A stretch of DNA of 5,587 nt from a candidate division NPL-UPA2 bacterium (GTDB lineage: Bacteria > Bacillota > UBA994): NCBI GenBank assembly GCA_018725205.1, contig QLUB01000108.1, forward strand, positions 1 through 5,587. The letters are read 5' to 3'. Below the pieces are notes generated by a model that did no database searches, was not told the DNA's origin, and worked only from the letters and a program-made list of their open reading frames with translations. Every line of letters begins with the position of its first letter. Position 1 is the first letter of the stretch. This document shows, in pieces, positions 1-3,718 of this stretch. A program made the translations under genes and the position numbers.

Positions 1-77
1 CGTCCCCCGTCCACCGTCAACAGTCAACCGTCAACCGTCAACCGTCAACCGTCAACCGTCAACCGTCAACCGTCCAC
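1..77. repeat. Heptamer tandem repeat, about 11 units of CGTCAAC
   Basis: With a period of 7 bases the stretch splits into 11 consecutive units. Seven units are exactly CGTCAAC (15-21 and six in a row at 29-70), one is AGTCAAC, and the outer units drift to CGTCCAC (8-14 and 71-77) and CGTCCCC (1-7). The array may continue beyond the left window edge. It lies just downstream of the stop codon of the last gene of the membrane cluster and codes for nothing visible. There are no unique spacers, so it is not a CRISPR array. Degenerate units at both ends around an exact core fit expansion by replication slippage (inference). Confidence 0.95.
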
Positions 78-90
78 CCGCATTTGCGCC

Positions 91-450
91 CTAATACCTC
101 TCCCTATCCACCAGCAGTGCGGTCAGCACATAACTGATAACCGTCAGCACGATTGCCCCCCACACCGCCGTCCAAAAGCCTGCAATGTAGAAGCCGGGCA
201 CGAGAGCTGCGGTGAGGTTGAGCATCAGGCCGTTGATGACGAGTGTCAGCAGCCCCAGCGTGAGGATGTTAAGGGGCAGCGATAGGATAATCACGATGGG
301 ACGGACTATGGCGTTGACTATTCCGAGCACCAACGCCGCTATAGCTAGTGACTGGGTCGATGTGATGCTGATGCCTTGCACTAGGTACTCGGTGACTAGC
401 CAGAGCCCGACACCGTTAAACAAAACGCGCAACAGGAACTTGTTTGGCAT
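91..450 (-). CDS. yvlD: YvlD-like / phage-holin-4 superfamily membrane protein
   Basis: A 119-aa integral membrane protein of the YvlD (DUF360, 'phage holin family 4') type. Four hydrophobic segments are visible at about residues 7-24, 33-58, 62-84 and 91-114, with the conserved-looking run VNAIVRPI between the second segment's halves and a charged C-terminal tail (DRERY). The length matches the family. The family's biochemical role is not established, and despite the holin name nothing here suggests phage lysis. The start is the ATG at 450. An in-frame TTG lies 27 bases upstream but falls inside the PspC gene and has no ribosome binding site. GGAGGGGG at 463-470 precedes the ATG, within the last codons of pspC, at a rather long spacing of 12. 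The gene starts 7 bases after the pspC stop, so it is surely co-transcribed. It appears to be last in the cluster, and I see no convincing terminator after it. Confidence 0.85.
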   Translation of the reverse strand: MPNKFLLRVLFNGVGLWLVTEYLVQGISITSTQSLAIAALVLGIVNAIVRPIVIILSLPLNILTLGLLTLVINGLMLNLTAALVPGFYIAGFWTAVWGAIVLTVISYVLTALLVDRERY

Positions 451-457
451 AGGCGTC

Positions 458-640
458 TTAAACCCCCTCCGGCACAATGACCCACGCTATGAAGTAAGCG
501 ATGAACCCTGCGCCCAAGAGGGCGAAAAACACCCACAATAGCCTTATTACCGTAGGATCAGTGTTTAGATACTCAGCCAAGCCACCACATACTCCACCTA
601 GCATACGCTGTGACCGTGAACGGTAAAGGCGCCTCTCCAT
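458..640 (-). CDS. pspC: PspC-domain membrane protein
   Basis: A 60-aa protein that is almost entirely one PspC domain. It has an N-terminal basic stretch (ERRLYRSRSQR), the family hallmark LGGVCGGLAEYLNTDPTVIRLLW at about residues 14-36 (seen as a glycine-rich amphipathic part followed by D-P-T-V-I-R-L), and one hydrophobic transmembrane segment at about 34-56 ending in the typical VPE. PspC proteins sit in the inner membrane. In proteobacteria PspC works with PspB in the phage-shock response, while in Bacillota short stand-alone copies such as YvlC occur in envelope-stress clusters. Two ATG codons compete as start, at 646 and 640. GGAGGG at 650-655 is only 3 bases from the first but 9 from the second, so I chose 640, which also gives the usual M-x-R-R-L-Y-R beginning. 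The gene lies 41 bases after the SHOCT-like gene and directly before the yvlD-like gene. Confidence 0.92.
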   Translation of the reverse strand: MERRLYRSRSQRMLGGVCGGLAEYLNTDPTVIRLLWVFFALLGAGFIAYFIAWVIVPEGV

Positions 641-649
641 AGCCATAAT

Positions 650-655
650 CCCTCC
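650..655 (-). promoter_or_regulatory. Ribosome binding site deciding the pspC start
   Basis: GGAGGG on the minus strand lies 9 bases before the ATG at 640 and only 3 bases before the ATG at 646. Normal spacing favours the second ATG, which shortens the PspC protein by two residues. Confidence 0.75.
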
Positions 656-671
656 GCTACCAATCTATCTA

Positions 672-681
672 CAGTATACTG
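672..681. promoter_or_regulatory. Perfect 10-bp palindrome between the SHOCT-like gene and pspC
   Basis: CAGTATACTG begins immediately after the TAG stop of the SHOCT-like gene and is an exact palindrome. Its inner TATACT (673-678) also resembles a -10 box (5 of 6), and TCGAAA lies 17 bases upstream (696-701, 4 of 6 to a -35 box). It could be an operator, a weak internal promoter, or chance. Nothing else in the sequence decides. Confidence 0.25.
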
Positions 682-1086
682 CTACTCCACGGAAATTTCG
701 ACCTTTGCTTCCTCACTGTCTACTTCGACAATTTTCCCGGTAAGCCCTTGCTTGATTGCCTCCATCACAGCTGTAAGGTCAATCCCGCGCAGTTTTTCAT
801 CATTCACAAACCCAGGCACAAACCCAGGCACAAACTCATCCACAAACCCAGGCACAAACTTAATTCCTAGGTCCACCGCTGCCTCGACTATGGACATGGG
901 CAAGTTCAGATTTACCTTGGTTCCCCCACTTTCCGTGACGCGTATGCGGAGCATCTTGCCACTGCTAGTCGTAACAGATTTGTCCGCACTCTTTCCCTCT
1001 AGCGCCTGCAAGAGCTTCGTGGCCTCGTCAGGTGTAACTTTCCCCTCCTGCACCAGCTTAAGAATCTGTAGTCTTTCGTTTTCCAC
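682..1086 (-). CDS. SHOCT-like domain protein with expanded PGFV repeat
   Basis: A predicted soluble protein of 134 residues. Residues 1-30 form a SHOCT-like helical pair (ILKLVQEGKVTPDEATKLLQAL), as found at the N-terminus of YvlB-type proteins. A linker follows, and then a second module from about residue 45: beta strand LRIRV, strand VNLNLP, a helix, then helix AVMEAIKQG and strands KIVEVD and KVEISVE. There is no DUF4097 domain, so it is not a full YvlB. The second module is interrupted at residues 77-94 by tandem tetrapeptides PGFV/DEFV encoded by a 12-bp DNA repeat. I chose the GTG at 1086: GGGGAGGG lies 6 bases upstream, and the only longer start (ATG at 1137) overlaps the -35 box of the gene's own promoter. 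It is first in a likely three-gene transcript with pspC and the yvlD-like gene. The molecular function is unknown; a role in envelope-stress signalling is inferred from its neighbours. Confidence 0.85.
   Translation of the reverse strand: MENERLQILKLVQEGKVTPDEATKLLQALEGKSADKSVTTSSGKMLRIRVTESGGTKVNLNLPMSIVEAAVDLGIKFVPGFVDEFVPGFVPGFVNDEKLRGIDLTAVMEAIKQGLTGKIVEVDSEEAKVEISVE
805..861. repeat. 12-bp in-frame minisatellite inside the SHOCT-like gene
   Basis: Read on the plus strand, the unit CACAAACCCAGG occurs exactly at 805-816, 817-828 and 841-852. A variant CACAAACTCATC lies at 829-840, and a partial fifth copy CACAAACTT at 853-861. The unit length is a multiple of three, so the frame is kept, and on the coding strand each exact unit encodes P-G-F-V with identical codons. 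Identical codons point to recent duplication rather than selection on the peptide alone. Confidence 0.95.
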
Positions 1087-1108
1087 AATTAACCCTCCCC
1101 TCAAGCCA

Positions 1109-1137
1109 ATTCTATGCCTTCCCTTTAATAATGTCAA
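1109..1137 (-). promoter_or_regulatory. Sigma-A-type promoter for SHOCT-like–pspC–yvlD
   Basis: A perfect -35 box TTGACA (1137-1132) is followed by a 17-base spacer and a -10 box TAGAAT (1114-1109, 5 of 6). Transcription should begin near 1102, leaving a leader of about 15 bases before the GTG at 1086 that contains the ribosome binding site. The surroundings are strikingly AT-rich compared with the genes. The spacing, match and position make this the best promoter in the window. Confidence 0.85.
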
Positions 1138-1160
1138 TATATATATTCATTTTATTAAAG
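1123..1160. promoter_or_regulatory. 38-bp AT-rich dyad over the -35 box (candidate operator)
   Basis: On the minus strand a perfect 9-bp inverted repeat, CTTTAATAA (1160-1152) and TTATTAAAG (1131-1123), flanks a 12-bp palindrome AATATATATATT (1147-1136). Both share the same centre, 1141.5. Together 16 of 19 base pairs are symmetric across 38 bp. The element covers the whole -35 box and the start of the promoter spacer, a classical place for a repressor. It lies upstream of the predicted transcription start and lacks a G+C stem with T-run, so it is not a terminator of the usual kind for the upstream gene. The binding protein is unknown; the DUF2089 regulator is a natural candidate (inference). 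Confidence 0.55.
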
Positions 1161-1179
1161 TTCTGTTTAACTATCCACC

Positions 1180-1467
1180 TTAGAACAGGCGCACCCATAC
1201 CCGCACGCCACTTGCCTCTACGTCTACCAGCGTAAAGGTCCCCGCGCGGCGGATACTGCGCCAAACACGGCGCATTCCTTCTATACCCCTGCTTGCTGTC
1301 TCCCGCCACTTGCGCGGGACATGTTTACGGCCAAGGAAGTAGTAGGCAGTCTCACCAATCTCCAGTAGCTCGTCCACAAGAAAGAGCGGCACAGGGAGAA
1401 TCAGGGGGAAGCGCCATGCTACTGGCTTGACCATAACTACCAAGAAGAAGTTTGGCAACCTAAACAT
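1180..1467 (-). CDS. Small protein of unknown function, coupled to the DUF2089 gene
   Basis: A 95-aa protein I do not recognise as a named family. Residues 1-13 are hydrophobic. A strongly hydrophobic run at about 20-37 (FPLILPVPLFLVDELLEI) could be a membrane-contacting helix, but it is short, contains prolines and ends acidic. A very basic middle follows (46-74, many R and K), then strand-like segments TLVDVE and VRVWVRLF. The layout LILP–hydrophobic helix–RGI–basic helix–V-D-V-E–V-x-V resembles the second module of the SHOCT-like protein downstream, LNLP–helix–RGI–helix–V-E-V-D–V-E-I, so the two may share a fold (inference). Its ATG overlaps the stop of the DUF2089 gene in a TAATG and lacks its own ribosome binding site, so it is probably translated by reinitiation. 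It ends just before the second promoter. It is a credible gene because of this coupling, although short. Confidence 0.75.
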   Translation of the reverse strand: MFRLPNFFLVVMVKPVAWRFPLILPVPLFLVDELLEIGETAYYFLGRKHVPRKWRETASRGIEGMRRVWRSIRRAGTFTLVDVEASGVRVWVRLF

Positions 1468-1850
1468 TAGCGTAACGTGCGCAGTAATTTGACTGCGTCA
1501 TCCGCACTAATCTCGCCGCGCGATAAAGCGTCTAAGACCTCTTTGCGCCGCGCTGAGGGGTCCGCTTGCGCACTTGAGCCCTCGGCTCCAAAGCCCATCG
1601 CTGCCAGCGCGCCGTCTAGGCGGTTCCGCACCGTGGGGTAAGAAATGCCGAGCTCTTTCTCTACCTCTTTAATGTTGCCCCGGCACTTCACAAACACCTC
1701 GAGGAAAACTTTGTGCTCAGGCGAAAGCGAGCAAAAGCGGCAGGGCTCAAAATTACCCTCGATGCTAGTCGCACAACGATGGCAATGAAGCTTAGTAACA
1801 AAAAGCCTGTCGCCGCAAATCGGGCACAATCCGGGAACTGGCTTACGCAT
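1467..1850 (-). CDS. DUF2089-type zinc-ribbon/HTH regulator with SHOCT-like tail
   Basis: A 127-aa protein of the DUF2089 family. The N-terminus carries a zinc ribbon with CPIC (C9, C12) and CHRC (C23, C26), and a third pair CRFC (C37, C40). A helix-turn-helix follows at about 58-79 (GNIKEVEKELGISYPTVRNRLD), typical of DNA-binding proteins. After a low-complexity linker (88-101) the C-terminus, 103-126, repeats the SHOCT-like pattern EVLDALSRGEISADDAVKLLRTL, matching 8 of 23 residues with the N-terminus of the SHOCT-like protein encoded two genes later. The start is firm: AAAGGAGGT (1856-1864) lies 5 bases before the ATG, with a promoter behind it. It is probably a transcription factor for this membrane cluster, possibly autoregulated. 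The domain assignment is strong; the target genes and signal are inference. Confidence 0.88.
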   Translation of the reverse strand: MRKPVPGLCPICGDRLFVTKLHCHRCATSIEGNFEPCRFCSLSPEHKVFLEVFVKCRGNIKEVEKELGISYPTVRNRLDGALAAMGFGAEGSSAQADPSARRKEVLDALSRGEISADDAVKLLRTLR

Positions 1851-1876
1851 GGTAGACCTCCTTTCTATCTACCCAC

Positions 1877-1905
1877 AAGATAACACTTTCTTGCTCTTAA
1901 ATCAA
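1877..1905 (-). promoter_or_regulatory. Sigma-A-type promoter for the DUF2089 gene
   Basis: TTGATT (1905-1900, 4 of 6) and TATCTT (1882-1877, 4 of 6) are separated by exactly 17 bases. The expected transcription start near 1870 leaves about 20 bases of leader with a strong ribosome binding site before the ATG at 1850. The match is moderate, but spacing, AT-richness and position support it. No terminator was seen after the helicase-loader gene, so read-through could also feed this gene. Confidence 0.55.
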
Positions 1906-1916
1906 TATACTTAAGA
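1895..1916. promoter_or_regulatory. 22-bp dyad over the -35 box (candidate operator)
   Basis: On the minus strand TCTTAA (1916-1911) and TTAAGA (1900-1895) form a perfect 6-bp inverted repeat with a 10-base spacer that holds most of the -35 box. Eight of 11 pairs are symmetric. The half-sites resemble the TTAA-containing arms at the second promoter, which may mean one shared regulator, but in AT-rich DNA such short arms can arise by chance. Confidence 0.35.
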
Positions 1917-1931
1917 CCTAGATTAAAATTA

Positions 1932-2852
1932 TTAACGCTGTTTCTGCCATCTGATGTCTTCGCCGACGAGCGTCACGGGTTCGCACATTTCCAGCAATCG
2001 CGACGCAATGCGCGGGCCATAGAGGTCAGCAATCTGCGGCGCGCCAAGGTTAGACGACACGACTAGCGGCAGGCTGTGGTTACAGCGAAAGTTAATGATG
2101 TCAAACAAGCGATTAGTGACAAAGTCGGTGACGTGCTCAGCACCTAAGTCATCTAGGACCAGAACGCGCGCCTCTTTAGTCGCGTTCATAATACGGCTCT
2201 CGGACTGAGTGCTTTCCGGGTTAAAGGAATCCCGAATAGCCGCAATCAGGTCACTAAACACGACATACAGAGTGGGGACGCTCGCTTCGGTGAGGCTGTT
2301 ACAGATAGCACTCAGCAAAAAAGTCTTCCCTAAACCTACTCCGCCGGAAACAAATAAGCCTTTGTCGGCACGCCCTTCAAGCACGCGCGCCACAAACGCT
2401 TGGCAACTTCGCAGAGCGTCGCGTGCGCACGTGCGCTCTGTTACTCCCTGCGGGGACTTCTTAGTCGTCGAGTACCACTTGAGCTCGAACTTGTCAAAGG
2501 TCTGTTGCCTGAGCTTACTAGGCAAGTTAGAGCTTGCCACAATACGGTCTAACTCGGCCTGCTGGCGGCAAACACACGGCGCGCCCTGAATATAGCCTTC
2601 ATCTTGGCATGTCGCACACGCCCACTGCGGTTCCGCGTACTCAAGCGGAATGCCGTGACGCTCCAAATATAGGCGCCGGGCTTCCATAGTGGAGCGGACG
2701 GCTTTGTCGTCGCATTGCCCGGCCGCATAACGCTTAATCGCTTTCGCCACACCCGTTTCGAGCTCCCTCAAGTGCGGATGAGCACTAAGCACCGCATCGC
2801 GCCGCGTCACGGCCTCCCACACCCGACTAAGCCCGCCGTTCTTAGTAGCCAA
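1932..2852 (-). CDS. dnaI: Primosomal helicase loader, DnaI/DnaC-type AAA+ ATPase
   Basis: A 306-aa cytoplasmic ATPase that loads the replicative helicase onto DNA. An N-terminal helical part is followed by a cysteine cluster with C79, C82, C93 and C95 (CATC...CVC), as in the zinc-binding domain of DnaI-type loaders, where it contacts the helicase. The AAA+ core shows Walker A GGVGLGKT (170-177), Walker B VLVLDDLG (230-237), a sensor-I-like VVSSNL (264-269) and the arginine-finger stretch GPRIASRLLEMC (279-290). The length agrees with Bacillus DnaI and clostridial DnaC. The start is a TTG at 2852 that overlaps the end of the DnaD-like gene by 11 bases, with GAGAGG about 10 bases upstream. No in-frame ATG exists nearby. 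The overlap argues for coupled synthesis of loader and DnaD-like partner. The gene name follows Bacillus usage; clostridial genomes often call it dnaC. Not an IS21 IstB helper: no transposase gene is adjacent. Confidence 0.93.
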   Translation of the reverse strand: MATKNGGLSRVWEAVTRRDAVLSAHPHLRELETGVAKAIKRYAAGQCDDKAVRSTMEARRLYLERHGIPLEYAEPQWACATCQDEGYIQGAPCVCRQQAELDRIVASSNLPSKLRQQTFDKFELKWYSTTKKSPQGVTERTCARDALRSCQAFVARVLEGRADKGLFVSGGVGLGKTFLLSAICNSLTEASVPTLYVVFSDLIAAIRDSFNPESTQSESRIMNATKEARVLVLDDLGAEHVTDFVTNRLFDIINFRCNHSLPLVVSSNLGAPQIADLYGPRIASRLLEMCEPVTLVGEDIRWQKQR

Positions 2853-3582
2853 CCCCGTCCATCCTCTCTTCAGCTTCGTTCCGTTTTATTCGGCGCAGCA
2901 CTATTTCTGACTCATCGTAGGTAACAGAAGTTGAGGCTGACGGCGAAGTTTGCACCGGGGACGCAGCCCGCTTGGTTTGTCCACCCCGGCGGGCATGCCG
3001 GCGCGCCTTCTCACGCCGAAACTCCGCCGTGTCCTCTATCGCCTGATCCACCGTGCTGATGCCCTTGGCTTGCCAATTAAGTAGCACTTGGCGGATATAA
3101 GGCATGCTCCTGGCCTGCACCTCGACCGCCACTGCGGCCGCTGCCAAGACCAGCTCACACCCGTAAACTTGCTCGAACTCCTGAGCTAGGGTAATCTCCG
3201 TCATGCTGAGGGGGCGGCCAAACAACTTCTCTAGGTCAACCAGCAGCTTGCGCTCGGATTCAGGCCTAGCCTGCGGCGTCGGGTTTGGGTCACACAGGGC
3301 GTACCCCTCTGCGGCAGGGATAAGCAGGCACATCTCCTGTAACCTAGCCCAAGCTTGGTGGCTTTCGTCCACCGACATGCCGAGTGGCTGGCACACTTCG
3401 TCACCCCATTCCTTGGAGCAGGGATTAGGTATCTCGCCGCCTGACAAGTACTGCAGGAAGCAGTACAGCAAGGCCGCTTGTGAACCGATATGCGGCAAAT
3501 ACGCCGCCCACAGCTCATCGAAAATGACACTAAACCCCCTGCGCGCGCTAGCCCTATGTAAAGTGATACGGTCAGTGGTCAA
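2842..3582 (-). CDS. DnaD-domain primosome protein
   Basis: A 246-aa protein of the DnaD/DnaB family, which remodels origin DNA and helps recruit the helicase loader in Bacillota. Residues about 15-100 look like the N-terminal winged-helix region (FDELWAAYLPHIGSQAALLYCFLQ...). Residues about 108-185 form the C-terminal DnaD domain, with the hallmark YIRQVLLNW at 162-170. The tail from 186 is basic, low in complexity and probably DNA-contacting. I chose the TTG at 3582: GGAGG (3595-3591) lies 8 bases upstream. A longer start at TTG 3645 would place the terminator hairpin of uvrC inside the coding region and adds 21 residues (cysteine-bearing, unlike the family). The gene overlaps the helicase-loader gene by 11 bases, consistent with joint work in primosome assembly. 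Whether it is orthologous to DnaD or to DnaB of Bacillus is not decided here. Confidence 0.9.
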   Translation of the reverse strand: MTTDRITLHRASARRGFSVIFDELWAAYLPHIGSQAALLYCFLQYLSGGEIPNPCSKEWGDEVCQPLGMSVDESHQAWARLQEMCLLIPAAEGYALCDPNPTPQARPESERKLLVDLEKLFGRPLSMTEITLAQEFEQVYGCELVLAAAAVAVEVQARSMPYIRQVLLNWQAKGISTVDQAIEDTAEFRREKARRHARRGGQTKRAASPVQTSPSASTSVTYDESEIVLRRIKRNEAEERMDGVGY

Positions 3583-3590
3583 GAGCCTCG

Positions 3591-3595
3591 CCTCC
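3591..3595 (-). promoter_or_regulatory. Ribosome binding site deciding the DnaD-like start
   Basis: GGAGG, within the longer run GAGGAGG, sits 8 bases before the TTG at 3582. The alternative upstream TTG at 3645 has no comparable site, and the terminator lies between the two. Confidence 0.75.
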
Positions 3596-3620
3596 TCAAT
3601 CGCAATACAATGCAGGGGGC

Positions 3621-3653
3621 AAAAAAGACCATTCTGCCGCGACAAAATGGTCT
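3621..3653 (-). terminator. Rho-independent terminator after uvrC
   Basis: AGACCATT (3653-3646) pairs perfectly with AATGGTCT (3633-3626), and the stem can extend inward by further pairs (T·G, T-A, G-C, then weaker). Six T residues follow directly (3626-3621). It lies 66 bases after the uvrC stop codon and upstream of the DnaD-like gene, so it separates the repair transcript from the primosome genes. Confidence 0.88.
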
Positions 3654-3718
3654 GCCAGTCCTAACGACATAATTCGACGCCATCTCTGCTCTTCCTGCTC
3701 CAAGGACGCAAGAAAGTA

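Noticed and set aside
1..77. CRISPR array
   Set aside because: Units are 7 bases long and directly adjacent, without unique spacers, and no cas gene is nearby.
91..450. Prophage holin
   Set aside because: The family name contains holin, but no lysis, structural or integrase gene is present, and the PspC neighbour fits the chromosomal yvl-type context.
212..541. Plus-strand ORF of 109 aa
   Set aside because: It lies antisense to the YvlD-like and PspC genes, has no recognisable domain or ribosome binding site, and the minus-strand proteins are clear family members.
1087..1137. Longer start at ATG 1137 for the SHOCT-like gene
   Set aside because: This ATG overlaps the -35 box of the gene's own promoter, so it would not be on the main transcript. 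The GTG at 1086 has a well-placed ribosome binding site.
752..1183. Plus-strand ORF of 143 aa with repeated TNPG peptides
   Set aside because: It is the antisense shadow of the SHOCT-like gene. Its repeat is only the complement of the 12-bp minisatellite.
1112..1309. Minus-strand ORF of 65 aa overlapping the 95-aa gene
   Set aside because: It uses another frame of the 95-aa gene, runs through the second promoter and lacks a domain or a ribosome binding site. The 95-aa frame is supported by the TAATG coupling.
1932..2852. IS21 transposition helper IstB
   Set aside because: The AAA+ core is related, but the zinc-binding cysteine cluster, the overlap with a DnaD-domain gene and the absence of a transposase or terminal repeats fit a helicase loader.
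3583..3645. Longer start at TTG 3645 for the DnaD-like gene
   Set aside because: The extension is encoded by the terminator hairpin and T-run of uvrC, and a good ribosome binding site points to TTG 3582.
3203..3664. Plus-strand ORF of 153 aa
   Set aside because: Antisense shadow of the DnaD-like gene and terminator region. The peptide shows no domain, while the minus strand encodes a recognisable DnaD domain.
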